Positions 17,554 to 25,264 are shown, numbered from the stretch's first letter. The stretch: 34,058 nucleotides of DNA from Lachnospiraceae bacterium (GCA_029067205.1 JAIEEY010000379.1:1-34058); one strand, 5' to 3'. The notes: generated by a model from the letters alone, not told the origin. Numbers and translations are program-made.

Positions 17554-18906
17554 GTGGAGGCAGTGGCAAAGCAGGCGGGCAGCAGGGAAACATGTTCCCT
17601 GGAAATACTGGCAGAGAAAATATGGAGCCTGTCAAGAGACCAGCTCCTTATGAACCTGCGTTTTCTGGATGTGGCGCTTTCCAATCTGAAATTTCAGGCA
17701 AGACCAGGAATTGACCATGTTTTTTGTGATGTAAAAGTACCGCAGGCAGCTGTCATTAATTATGATCCATCAGCAGTCATCCGGCTATACAGGAAAAACC
17801 CCGCGAATGTGACACGGCTGCATCTCCATATTTTATTGCACTGTATTTTCAGCCATTCTTATAAATATGACAAGGTAGAGCAGGAGCTTTGGGACGTGGC
17901 GGTGGATATGGCTGTGGAGAATGTGGCGATGAGCCTGAAAATATCAGGTCTTGAGACGGCTGGTGATGCAGAGCGCAGCACAGTGCTTGCACAGTGGAAG
18001 GAGCGCGCAGGCACATTGACCGCGGACAGGATTTACAGAAAACTCCGCGAGGACAGGCTGGGTGTCAGTGAGCTTCTGGAGCTTGGCAATCTGTTTCAGA
18101 GGGATGTACACGAGGGCTGGGGACCAGTTGAGACACTGGAAATCACCGAGGCGCAGTGGAAGAAGATCAGCGAGCGGATCAAGGCAGAGTTAAAGTCGTT
18201 CTCGGAGGATAAGTCGGACGACAAGAGCATTCTGCAGAATCTCGAGGAGGCGACAAAGGAACACTATGATTACGGCGATTTCCTGAGAAAGTTCAGTGTA
18301 TCAGGGGAAGATATGCAGATCAATGATGATGAGTTTGATTACGTGTATTATACGTATGGTCTGTCCCTGTATGGCAATCTTCCGCTGGTGGAGCCGCTGG
18401 AATACAAGGATGTCAACAAGATCAAAGAGTTTGTGGTGGCGATTGACACCTCCGGTTCCTGCCGCGGGGAAGTGGTTCAGACATTTCTGAACAAGACATA
18501 CAGTATATTAAAGAGCAGTGAAAATTTTTTCCGGAAAGTGAATATTCATATTATTCAGTGCGATTCTGAGGTGCGTTGCGACACGAAGATCACAAACGAT
18601 GATGAATTTGAGGCGTTTATGCGGGAGGGACAACTGGAGGGCTTTGGTTCAACTGATTTCAGGCCAGTCTTTGCATATGTGGACAAGGCGATCGAGAGTG
18701 GGGAGTTCGAGAATTTGAAGGGACTGATCTATTTTACGGACGGTTTTGGCGTGTTTCCAGAGCGCAAGCCGTCTTACAATTATGACACTGCGTTTGTATT
18801 TTTGGAGGATGATTATGAGAAGCCGCCCGCACCGCCGTGGGCGATCAAATTAGTATTACCCGTTGAGGATTTGGAACGTGTGGATGAGGGAGGTCTGATT
18901 TCGTGA
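17554..18906 (+). CDS. VWA protein with degenerate metallopeptidase domain (DUF2201-like)
   Basis: A ~450-residue cytoplasmic protein of the type that pairs with MoxR AAA ATPases. The N-terminal half resembles the DUF2201 putative metallopeptidase domain, with a WDVAVDMAVEN helix after the would-be zinc helix. There the expected HExxH reads HILLH (residues 92-96 counted from GTG), so the catalytic glutamate is missing. The C-terminal half is a VWA domain with a complete MIDAS start DTSGS (~298-302), a downstream STD threonine and a TDGFG aspartate, so metal-dependent ligand binding is expected. I chose GTG 17554 over ATG 17548 because AGGAGG at 17541-17546 lies 7 nt from the GTG but only 1 nt from the ATG. 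Its stop overlaps the ATPase start by 4 nt. Confidence 0.86.
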   Translation: MEAVAKQAGSRETCSLEILAEKIWSLSRDQLLMNLRFLDVALSNLKFQARPGIDHVFCDVKVPQAAVINYDPSAVIRLYRKNPANVTRLHLHILLHCIFSHSYKYDKVEQELWDVAVDMAVENVAMSLKISGLETAGDAERSTVLAQWKERAGTLTADRIYRKLREDRLGVSELLELGNLFQRDVHEGWGPVETLEITEAQWKKISERIKAELKSFSEDKSDDKSILQNLEEATKEHYDYGDFLRKFSVSGEDMQINDDEFDYVYYTYGLSLYGNLPLVEPLEYKDVNKIKEFVVAIDTSGSCRGEVVQTFLNKTYSILKSSENFFRKVNIHIIQCDSEVRCDTKITNDDEFEAFMREGQLEGFGSTDFRPVFAYVDKAIESGEFENLKGLIYFTDGFGVFPERKPSYNYDTAFVFLEDDYEKPPAPPWAIKLVLPVEDLERVDEGGLIS

Positions 18907-20414
18907 ATATCAAACAGGCAAAGGAACATATCAAAAATTCTGTCAAATTGTATTTGAAAAAGGATGAGTACGGTGAGTATCGCATTCCAGTGGTGCGCCA
19001 GAGACCAATCTTTTTATTGGGTTCCCCAGGCATCGGAAAGACTGCCATCATGGAGCAGATTGCGCAGGAGCTTGGCATTGCGCTGGTGAGCTATTCCATG
19101 ACCCACCACACAAGGCAGTCGGCGCTGGGACTTCCTTTTATCACACACAAGAATTATAAGGGGCTGGAATTTGACATTTCCGAGTACACTATGAGTGAGA
19201 TCATCGCATCGATCTATGAGGTGATGGAGCAGTCGGGAATCGAGGAAGGTATCTTGTTCCTCGATGAGATCAACTGTGTATCAGAGACACTTGCGCCGTC
19301 CATGCTGCAGTTTTTGCAGTACAAAGTGTTTGGGCGCCATAAGGTTCCAGATGGATGGGTAATCGTAACAGCTGGAAATCCGCCAGAATACAACAAGTCT
19401 GTCCGCGAGTTTGACGTGGTGACAATGGACAGGATGAAGCTGGTCGAGGTGGAGGCGGATTATGCGACGTGGAAGGAATATGCCTTAAAGCAGGGGATTC
19501 ACAATGCTGTAACCACATACCTTGACATGAAGAAGAATGATTTCTACCGCGTGGAGACCAATGTCGGCGGTAGGTCTTATGTGACAGCAAGGGGCTGGGA
19601 AGACTTGTCAGCGACGATGCTTTTGTGCGAGGAAGAAGGGCTGATTGTGGATGAGACACTTGTCGCACAGTACCTTCACAACGAAAAGATCGTAAAAGAA
19701 TTCACAGCATATTATGAGTTGTATAACAAGTACAAAAAGGATTACAAAGTCGAGGAAATCCTTGAGGGGACCAACTCTGCGCAGGTTGTGGAGCGCGCGC
19801 GGATTGCGAAGTTTGACGAGAGACTTTCACTGCTTGGGATGCTGCTTGACAAGCTTGAGAGCGAGATGAAAGAGAATCTCGAGAAATCAGATTACCTCAC
19901 AAACCTGATGAAACTCCTGAAAAATATAAGGACACTGTATGAGAAAGATCCTGCCACATCAGTGCAGGCGCAGATTGCAAACCAGATCAAAAACAGGCAG
20001 AAGATAATGGAGTCCATGGCAAATGCAGGGACGCTTTCCAATGAAGACAAGAGAAAGCACAGGGCGGTTATCCATTTTCTTGAAACAGCAGAAAAAAGGC
20101 TCAGGATTGAAAATCCCGACAACGCGGCGGCATTTGATATGCTCAAGACCGATTTTGATGCGGAAGTGGCGAAGATGAAGGAAGAAAATGGCAGAATACA
20201 GGCAAGACTCCACCATCTCTTTGCCTTTAGTGAAGTAGCATTTATGGACGGAAATGAGGTGCTTGTCTTGGTGACAGAACTTACAGTGAATGTCTACAGC
20301 TCGCGTTTTATAGGATTGTACGGGAGCGCGGATTACCAGAGGCACAACGAGGACCTGATGCTGCATGAGCGGCAGGATGACATCATGAGAGAGATTGAGG
20401 CGCTGGAGTTATGA
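18903..20414 (+). CDS. MoxR-type AAA+ ATPase
   Basis: A 503-residue AAA+ ATPase, the partner of the VWA protein encoded just upstream (GTG start inside a 4-nt overlap). Walker A GSPGIGKT is at 40-47, and Walker B ILFLDEIN with D121-E122 follows. VTAGNPPEYNKSVREFD contains sensor 1 and the arginine-finger region. The C-terminal ~220 residues are helical with long charged, probably coiled-coil, stretches not found in minimal MoxR proteins. MoxR/VWA pairs (RavA-ViaA is the best studied) act as chaperones that insert cofactors or remodel complexes. By analogy this pair may mature an enzyme or envelope complex. The stop overlaps the LRR gene start by 4 nt, so translational coupling is likely along the whole trio. 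Confidence 0.92.
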   Translation: MNIKQAKEHIKNSVKLYLKKDEYGEYRIPVVRQRPIFLLGSPGIGKTAIMEQIAQELGIALVSYSMTHHTRQSALGLPFITHKNYKGLEFDISEYTMSEIIASIYEVMEQSGIEEGILFLDEINCVSETLAPSMLQFLQYKVFGRHKVPDGWVIVTAGNPPEYNKSVREFDVVTMDRMKLVEVEADYATWKEYALKQGIHNAVTTYLDMKKNDFYRVETNVGGRSYVTARGWEDLSATMLLCEEEGLIVDETLVAQYLHNEKIVKEFTAYYELYNKYKKDYKVEEILEGTNSAQVVERARIAKFDERLSLLGMLLDKLESEMKENLEKSDYLTNLMKLLKNIRTLYEKDPATSVQAQIANQIKNRQKIMESMANAGTLSNEDKRKHRAVIHFLETAEKRLRIENPDNAAAFDMLKTDFDAEVAKMKEENGRIQARLHHLFAFSEVAFMDGNEVLVLVTELTVNVYSSRFIGLYGSADYQRHNEDLMLHERQDDIMREIEALEL

Positions 20415-21355
20415 GTAAAACGATTCGCATGGAAGAAAAGATGATAGAAAATGCCTATGGGGGGCAGCTTGTGTATATGCCTTATAAAAAAGGGATTGCG
20501 ATCAAGAGATACCATGGTATCGCACAGAGAGTCATCGTTCCGCCGGAGATCGAAGGGAAAGCAGTTACAGCGATAGAGAGAAAGGCATTTTTAAGCTGTA
20601 AGACAGTGCGGTTTATCTCATTGCCTGACACGATCGAAGAAATCGGTGACTGGGCCTTTGCACATGCAGAACAGTTAAGCTCTGTCACGATTCCGCGTCA
20701 TCAGCTAAGCCGTGGAAAGGAGCTTTTTCTAGGGTGTAAGAGACTAAAGGAAATCGTGCTCAACAGTTCACAGGAAGAGTGGTCGGAATATGCGCCGCAA
20801 GGGCTTTACAGGATGCTTGCAATGGCGGTGACGGTACTTCACGACTACTTTTTGTTCGATCCATTTGATTTCGGTAATGATGAATGGGTGAAGCGCTGGG
20901 ATGAGAAGCTGATGGTGCTTGTAGAGCTGGATGACCTTGACGGCTTTGAGGAGTTGTGGACGTGCGGGGAGGAAGATTATGAGGGAAAGGATTATGATAT
21001 CAAGTCTTATCCCGTGGAAAAGCGCAAGATGAAACTTCGGATCGTATATTTCAGGCTGATGCATCCGTACAAGATATCCCAAGATACTTTAGATGCACTC
21101 AGGGAATATCTGTACCGCCACACGAAAGGAACTGACACGCCGGAGGCGTGGGAGCTCATTATGGAAGAACATCAGAATGATCTGAAATATTATCGGGTGT
21201 TTGCGGATTCTGGCTGTATTACAGAGGATAATTTTGACAGTTTATTGGAAGACATGAAAGACTGTACTGCCGAGATCAAGGCGTATCTGCTCCGCTATAA
21301 AGAAGAGCACTTTGCTACAAAGGATGCATTTGCAGCATTTGATTTGAACTGGTAA
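20411..21355 (+). CDS. Leucine-rich-repeat (LRR_5/BspA-like) protein, cytoplasmic
   Basis: A 314-residue protein with no signal peptide, although BspA-like LRR proteins are usually exported. Residues ~35-120 hold about three LRR_5 units of the type VPPEIEGKAVTAIERKAFLSCKTVRFISLPDTIEEIGDWAF, reported here as its parts: I-x-x-x-A-F and L-P-x-x-(I/L) patterns. The remaining ~190 residues are helical and acidic (DDLDGFEELWTCGEEDYEG) with no family I recognise. A 4-nt ATGA overlap with the MoxR ATPase gene argues for coupled production and a physical role in that complex, possibly as substrate adaptor. It is the last gene before the strong terminator at 21357-21387. Confidence 0.8.
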   Translation: MSKTIRMEEKMIENAYGGQLVYMPYKKGIAIKRYHGIAQRVIVPPEIEGKAVTAIERKAFLSCKTVRFISLPDTIEEIGDWAFAHAEQLSSVTIPRHQLSRGKELFLGCKRLKEIVLNSSQEEWSEYAPQGLYRMLAMAVTVLHDYFLFDPFDFGNDEWVKRWDEKLMVLVELDDLDGFEELWTCGEEDYEGKDYDIKSYPVEKRKMKLRIVYFRLMHPYKISQDTLDALREYLYRHTKGTDTPEAWELIMEEHQNDLKYYRVFADSGCITEDNFDSLLEDMKDCTAEIKAYLLRYKEEHFATKDAFAAFDLNW

Positions 21356-21356
21356 A

Positions 21357-21387
21357 CAAAAAGCGCTGTTATTAACAGCGTTTTTTT
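21357..21387. terminator. Bidirectional Rho-independent terminator
   Basis: CGCTGTT (21364-21370) and AACAGCG (21374-21380) form a 7-bp stem with an ATT loop, followed by seven T on the plus strand. An A-rich stretch precedes it, giving T-rich sequence on the minus strand. It ends the LRR operon and also serves the convergent isomerase gene whose stop is at 21396. Confidence 0.9.
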
Positions 21388-21395
21388 GTGAAAGT

Positions 21396-22634
21396 TTATT
21401 TATAAATTTCCATAAGGTAGTCCATGACGGCTCCTTGAAGTTCTGATTGTGCCATATAGGCTTCGCCGTATCTTTCCCGCATATTTGCCACGTATTCTTC
21501 ACTGTTTTCCTCTGTCAGTTCAGCGATTGCAGCATCGATATCGATGGTGAGACCGGCATCTTCGTAAATCGCCTGATAAACCATGGCTGTCTTTGCAGTT
21601 TCCTTTGCACGCTCCCGCAAATCTTTTTCATAGGACATTTCGTCGGTGATTTCACCGCCCATCATTTCCCACACATTCGCATATGCAGTCATTCCATATG
21701 CAGAAAACATCTGATTATAGTACTCCATCATGTATTCATCATTGTATTTTGTAACTGCCCTAAGCTGTTTGAGATAAGCTGAAGGGTATGACTTGACCGT
21801 TGAGTTATCTATGATGTAGTTTGCCAGATATTCTTCCAAGTGCTGTTCGTAATAACGATTCTCCACAGATGCGCGGTACTCCTCCACAGTGGATAATCCT
21901 TCCTCTGAGAAATTCTTTGTGACAAAATCATCTGTGAGCTCGGGTGTGACCGTGATACTGTTGACAGTGACCGCAAAGCTTGCGTCCTTGCCAGCAACAG
22001 TGTCATCATTGCGGTAATCCTCAGGAAAAGTAACCTCTACTGTGACGCTCTCGCCGGGTTTGTGACCAATCAACTGCTGTTCAAAGTCATCGATGAAGGA
22101 ACCTGATCCGATCGTCAGATTGTAACCAGCGCCATTGCTGTTTCCGCCCTCAAATTCAACACCGTCAATGGTTCCGACGTAATCAATGTTGACTTCGTCC
22201 CCATCTTTGATTTCCAATGTTTCGTCTGTGCTCGCTTCCCTGTGGGATTCTAAGGCAGAGGTGATGTCTGCCTCTACTTCCTCGGCGGTTGCGGCAACCT
22301 CATCCGCGGGTACAGCGATATTTGCGTAATCAACTAAAGTGAGCACCTCCCTGACATTGACACCCTCAATCTTGCCATCTGCCGTCAGACCGGCACTGAA
22401 ATCCGGGTTCGAAGTCGTGCGCATCGCCGCTAGACAGATACTTTTGCCCGCAGCAGCTGCGATGACTGCAACGATAACTGCAGCAATGGCAATGCCGGCA
22501 GCTTTCACTGTTCGTTTGTGCCGCCTCTCTTTGGCAACTTCCTTTTTGCGCTCCTCCCGCTTCGCCTTGCTTTTGCTGATGTCAGAAGCTTCGCTTTTAT
22601 TTTCTTTGACATTTATTTTTTTGTTCTTAGCCAT
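21396..22634 (-). CDS. Membrane-anchored FKBP-type peptidyl-prolyl isomerase, trigger-factor-like
   Basis: A ~412-residue extracytoplasmic folding factor. It begins with a very Lys/Arg-rich cytoplasmic tail (~1-45), then one membrane helix (KAAGIAIAAVIVAVIAAAAG), then a short linker. The FKBP domain follows (about 145-230: DGDEVNIDYVGTIDG, GSGSFIDDFEQQLIG, VTFPEDY). The C-terminal half is helical and resembles the trigger factor chaperone arms (LTDDFVTKNFSEEGLSTVEEYR). The trigger factor ribosome-binding domain is absent, as expected for a protein working outside the membrane. It probably assists folding of exported proteins, of which this window has several. The start is ambiguous: ATG 22634 has weak AGGT 7 nt upstream, while TTG 22640 has AAAGGA 6 nt upstream. 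The choice changes only two residues. Confidence 0.88.
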   Translation of the reverse strand: MAKNKKINVKENKSEASDISKSKAKREERKKEVAKERRHKRTVKAAGIAIAAVIVAVIAAAAGKSICLAAMRTTSNPDFSAGLTADGKIEGVNVREVLTLVDYANIAVPADEVAATAEEVEADITSALESHREASTDETLEIKDGDEVNIDYVGTIDGVEFEGGNSNGAGYNLTIGSGSFIDDFEQQLIGHKPGESVTVEVTFPEDYRNDDTVAGKDASFAVTVNSITVTPELTDDFVTKNFSEEGLSTVEEYRASVENRYYEQHLEEYLANYIIDNSTVKSYPSAYLKQLRAVTKYNDEYMMEYYNQMFSAYGMTAYANVWEMMGGEITDEMSYEKDLRERAKETAKTAMVYQAIYEDAGLTIDIDAAIAELTEENSEEYVANMRERYGEAYMAQSELQGAVMDYLMEIYK

Positions 22635-22736
22635 TTTCAAGACCTATCCTTTCTGGTTGGTGTTCTATTTTATATGAGAAAGTCAAACCTCATATTAATT
22701 TAACACAAATCATTAAAAAAAGAAAGACTTTCGTGC

Positions 22737-22754
22737 GAATTCACAGAATTCACA
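22737..22754. repeat. Tandem 9-nt repeat between divergent genes
   Basis: GAATTCACA occurs twice head to tail in the 255-nt gap between the isomerase (minus) and the 22890 gene (plus), about 50 nt upstream of the latter's -35 box. It could be an operator, but nothing else supports that. Confidence 0.4.
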
Positions 22755-22805
22755 CAAATATTGGAATTTTGAGCCAAGGTTTTGATGATGGCTTTGTGTT
22801 TATCC

Positions 22806-22835
22806 TTGACAATACATAAACAGACAGACTATAAT
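22806..22835 (+). promoter_or_regulatory. Consensus sigma-A promoter of the 22890-23701 operon
   Basis: TTGACA (22806-22811) and TATAAT (22830-22835) are both perfect and 18 nt apart, about 55 nt before the start codon. This is the strongest promoter match in the window. Confidence 0.85.
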
Positions 22836-22889
22836 TATATATAAATCTGTTAGTGTATATAAGATTCAAGAGGAAGGAGCAGGGCGCAT

Positions 22890-23309
22890 ATGAATGTAGA
22901 AGATATTCCAATACCGGCGATGGCGTCGATCAGAGTCAGTAAAGAGGGAAAATCCGCGCTTTTTGAGACGACAATCATTCAGACTACTGATAATAAATAT
23001 ATATATACCATGCCTGTCAGAGTAGACAATAAGCTGGTAAATTTTGAGGCGAAGGGATTGCTTAAGGAGATCAAGATCGAGTTTGCACCATTTGAGTTTT
23101 ATGAGTGGAGAAATATATCCATTGTCAGGTTTGTCGAGGACGGGAAGAGCTATCTGAGAATCAGGACGACCACGCCTGGGATCAGGGCTATGGCATGGTC
23201 TGAGAAGCCTGTGACCTCGACAAAGAAGAAAAAGGAAAATCTGATCAGTGAGGAAGCGCTTGAGGTGGTGAACGCGGCACGGGAACAGCTACAGGGAGAT
23301 AAATCGTGA
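22890..23309 (+). CDS. Uncharacterised small soluble protein, first gene of a pair
   Basis: 139 residues, no signal peptide or membrane segment. The first ~105 residues alternate short hydrophobic and charged stretches typical of an all-beta domain (ALFETTIIQTTDNKYIYTMPV, then KIEFAPFEFYEWRNISIVRF). A Lys-rich turn and a C-terminal helix follow (SEEALEVVNAAREQLQ). I do not recognise the family. A PilZ-like barrel was considered, but the RxxxR and (D/N)xSxxG signatures are not present. AGGAAGGAG precedes the ATG. Its stop overlaps the next gene by 4 nt, so the two products are made together from a consensus promoter. Confidence 0.7.
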   Translation: MNVEDIPIPAMASIRVSKEGKSALFETTIIQTTDNKYIYTMPVRVDNKLVNFEAKGLLKEIKIEFAPFEFYEWRNISIVRFVEDGKSYLRIRTTTPGIRAMAWSEKPVTSTKKKKENLISEEALEVVNAAREQLQGDKS

Positions 23310-23701
23310 AAAGAGCGGTAATGACAACAGTGGTGATCGGCACACTGATGGCAGGCGGCATGGGCATCTTCCATGGAGATCGGGCAGCACAGAACCCAGA
23401 GAATTATGTGGACAGTGTTGTCAGTGATATCAAGACACAGGCGGCGGAGGAGTTTAAGAAAGCTTTTTCCAATGAAGTCACAGCATTTTTTAAGAATGAT
23501 GACTTATCAAAAACACTTGGTATTGACAGCGATGGACAGGCTAAGCTCGAGGAATCGATCAAGGCATATATCGATCATTACAGTATGGACGAGGAAAAAC
23601 TCAGTGAGGCGAAAGAGTCACTGGACATGCTTCTCCAAAATGCGGAGGGACTCTCGGCAGAAGAGATTGAGAACAGGATTAAGGGAATTTTTGAGGAATG
23701 A
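23306..23701 (+). CDS. Uncharacterised small exported or membrane-tethered protein
   Basis: 131 residues from a GTG start within a 4-nt overlap with the upstream gene. The first ~20 residues (MKRAVMTTVVIGTLMAGGMG) are a signal peptide or single membrane anchor. There is no lipobox cysteine, so it is not a lipoprotein. The remainder is helical and acidic, with KTQAAEEFKKAFSNEVTAFF and a C-terminal EEIENRIKGIFEE amphipathic helix. No family is recognised. Pairing with a soluble beta-rich protein suggests a cytoplasmic/extracytoplasmic couple, but no function can be named. The hairpin at 23724-23757 ends the unit. Confidence 0.7.
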   Translation: MKRAVMTTVVIGTLMAGGMGIFHGDRAAQNPENYVDSVVSDIKTQAAEEFKKAFSNEVTAFFKNDDLSKTLGIDSDGQAKLEESIKAYIDHYSMDEEKLSEAKESLDMLLQNAEGLSAEEIENRIKGIFEE

Positions 23702-23723
23702 TTTACAGGAATAATTTATAAAG

Positions 23724-23757
23724 AAATAACCCGTATGTTATAGCATACGGGTTATTT
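23724..23757. terminator. Bidirectional hairpin between convergent genes
   Basis: AAATAACCCGTATG and its exact complement form a 14-bp stem around a 6-nt loop. It serves the plus-strand pair ending at 23701 and the HD-GYP gene on the minus strand. The HD-GYP stop codon (23740-23738) lies in the loop and its last codons form one arm. T-tracts are short on both sides. Confidence 0.7.
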
Positions 23758-24787
23758 CTGCGCCCTGCTTCGTTCTCAGGTCGAAAAATACATTATTGGA
23801 ATAAATTGTCGGCCGCGACAAGGCGTCTTCGTGAATCTCTGTGATCCGTCCTTCGAGATTTCCAGTTACGCAGACGCGTCTGTCCACATACATCTTGGCA
23901 ATACGTGTGAGAATGGGTTTGATATTCTCTCCGTATTTGTCGAAGCCCTGTTCCTCAAAGACGCGGATCGCCTGAAATGGCGTTAGGGCAACGCGCTGAG
24001 CCCGTGGGTGTGTCATTGCCTCGTATGTATCGACAATCGCCGCGATCAGTGCAAAAGGATCAATGCGGTTTTCCTTTAATCGGGCTGGGTAGCCGCTTCC
24101 ATCGCATCGTTCGTGGTGCATGATCATAACACTGACCACATGCGGCGGGAGCTTTCTTGACTTGACAAGCTCGTAACCTAAGTGAATGTGATGCTGCATC
24201 TGAATATATTCTTCCGGTGTAAGTTTATCAGGTTTCCATAACAATTCGTCAGATACTTTTGTCTTGCCGATGTCAAAGATAAAACCAGAGACTGTCAGGT
24301 TGTCTAAGTCTTCGTCACTCATGCCAATCCATTTGCCAAAGACATAACATAGCAGACCACAGTTAAAACAGTGGTTGTAAGTGATCTCGTTCTCATTTGG
24401 CATCATATTATAGAGATAGTCAAGCAGCTGTTCCCCGTTCTTGACAACAGATAAGATATCGTCGCGCAGCGACAGGAGCTTTGGAATATTGAGTTCTAGA
24501 CCAGTATCAAGAGTGCGCATGATTCTGTGGAAGGAGTCAAGAGTCGATGTATACACTTCATTGAAACGATGGAAATCTGGATTCAGGTGCAGATATTTGT
24601 AATGCGCCATATTGATCTCATCAGGCTCGCTTAGCACCACCTCGTCAAGATTGTATTCGTATAATGTCTGGATGTTCTCCTGTGTCAGGATTGTATTAGC
24701 CTTAAAAAGAATGGTATTGGCAGGCGTGTAGATATCATCGTACAACACCATGTCAGGTTTGAGAGATTGCGTTGATAGTTTGTACAT
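23738..24787 (-). CDS. HD-GYP domain protein, cyclic-di-GMP phosphodiesterase type, altered HD motif
   Basis: 349 residues from ATG 24787, chosen because AGGAGG lies 4 nt upstream. An upstream extension to 24835 is unlikely. Residues 1 to ~110 are a sensory or structural domain (MYKLSTQSLKPDM, TQENIQTLYEYNLDEVVLSEPD). The HD-GYP domain covers ~130-330. It keeps the first histidine (YNHCF), KPDKLTPEEY, the HH of MQHHIHLG, the HHERCDGSGYP signature and the VDTYEAM aspartate. The HD pair itself reads F171-D172 (FIFDIGK) instead of H-D. Active enzymes hydrolyse c-di-GMP to GMP; loss of this metal ligand may reduce activity or change metal use, and a purely regulatory role is possible. It has no GGDEF partner in this window. 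Confidence 0.9.
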   Translation of the reverse strand: MYKLSTQSLKPDMVLYDDIYTPANTILFKANTILTQENIQTLYEYNLDEVVLSEPDEINMAHYKYLHLNPDFHRFNEVYTSTLDSFHRIMRTLDTGLELNIPKLLSLRDDILSVVKNGEQLLDYLYNMMPNENEITYNHCFNCGLLCYVFGKWIGMSDEDLDNLTVSGFIFDIGKTKVSDELLWKPDKLTPEEYIQMQHHIHLGYELVKSRKLPPHVVSVMIMHHERCDGSGYPARLKENRIDPFALIAAIVDTYEAMTHPRAQRVALTPFQAIRVFEEQGFDKYGENIKPILTRIAKMYVDRRVCVTGNLEGRITEIHEDALSRPTIYSNNVFFDLRTKQGAEITRML

Positions 24788-25056
24788 AAGTCCTCCTGGA
24801 ATTAAGAAAGAGTTTTCTTTTGGTATAATAAACATATAATATCACAAAATGAGGATAGTTGTATATATAAAAATAAAAAATGCTTATGTCTCCTTTATGG
24901 TAACATAACATAGAATATGGTAAACATAACTAAAAAGTTATGTTAATTTTCACAATTTAGAAAATAAGGATTGATTTATAAAAATACATATGCTACTATT
25001 GAGAAAAAGCGGGTAAACTATAGAAATATGTGTGCTTGTATAAAAAACAGTTATAA
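24788..25056. other. Intergenic region upstream of the HD-GYP gene
   Basis: AT-rich, with no open frame worth calling. It holds two near-identical direct copies of TATGGTAACATAAC (starting about 24896 and 24918, the second with one extra A). The second copy runs into an 8-bp inverted repeat, AACATAAC/GTTATGTT, with a 6-nt loop (24923-24944). These may be operator sites for the HD-GYP gene, whose promoter should be here but has no clear consensus boxes. No riboswitch consensus for cyclic-di-GMP was seen. Confidence 0.4.
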
Positions 25057-25090
25057 GTTATCCACAAAGCTGCACGGGTATGTGGATAAC
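25057..25090. promoter_or_regulatory. Pair of inverted perfect DnaA boxes
   Basis: TTATCCACA (25058-25066) and its exact complement TGTGGATAA (25081-25089) match the DnaA box consensus and face each other across 14 nt. One more base on each outer side also pairs (GTTATCCACA/TGTGGATAAC). This may be a DnaA binding site that controls the downstream promoter or titrates DnaA. No dnaA, dnaN or rpmH gene is in the window, so I do not call it the origin. The same bases could form a 10-bp hairpin. Confidence 0.55.
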
Positions 25091-25232
25091 CTATTTGTTT
25101 ACATAATGTTCCAACTGCGTTGATTACGTTTCTGCGTCGGTATCCATAAAGGGAGAACGGAACCGGGAATGAAACTAATCATAAATGAGCTTTGATTATC
25201 TCTGAGACATGTGTATTCGTGTCGAAGGCACC

Positions 25233-25260
25233 TTGACAACATAACTACTTATAATAGGAT
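25233..25260 (+). promoter_or_regulatory. Promoter of the structured leader RNA and 25432 gene
   Basis: TTGACA (25233-25238) is followed after 16 nt by TAGGAT (25255-25260). A perfect TATAAT (25250-25255) overlaps but is only 11 nt from the -35, so the -10 assignment is uncertain. Either choice starts transcription at about 25262-25268, right at the 5' strand of the RNA's closing stem. Confidence 0.6.
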
Positions 25261-25264
25261 TATG

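Noticed and set aside
25057-25090. Replication origin
   Set aside because: Two DnaA boxes only, with no dnaA, dnaN, rpmH or AT-rich unwinding repeats alongside.
24788-25232. Cyclic-di-GMP riboswitch near the HD-GYP gene
   Set aside because: No GEMM-I or GEMM-II consensus segments could be read on either strand.
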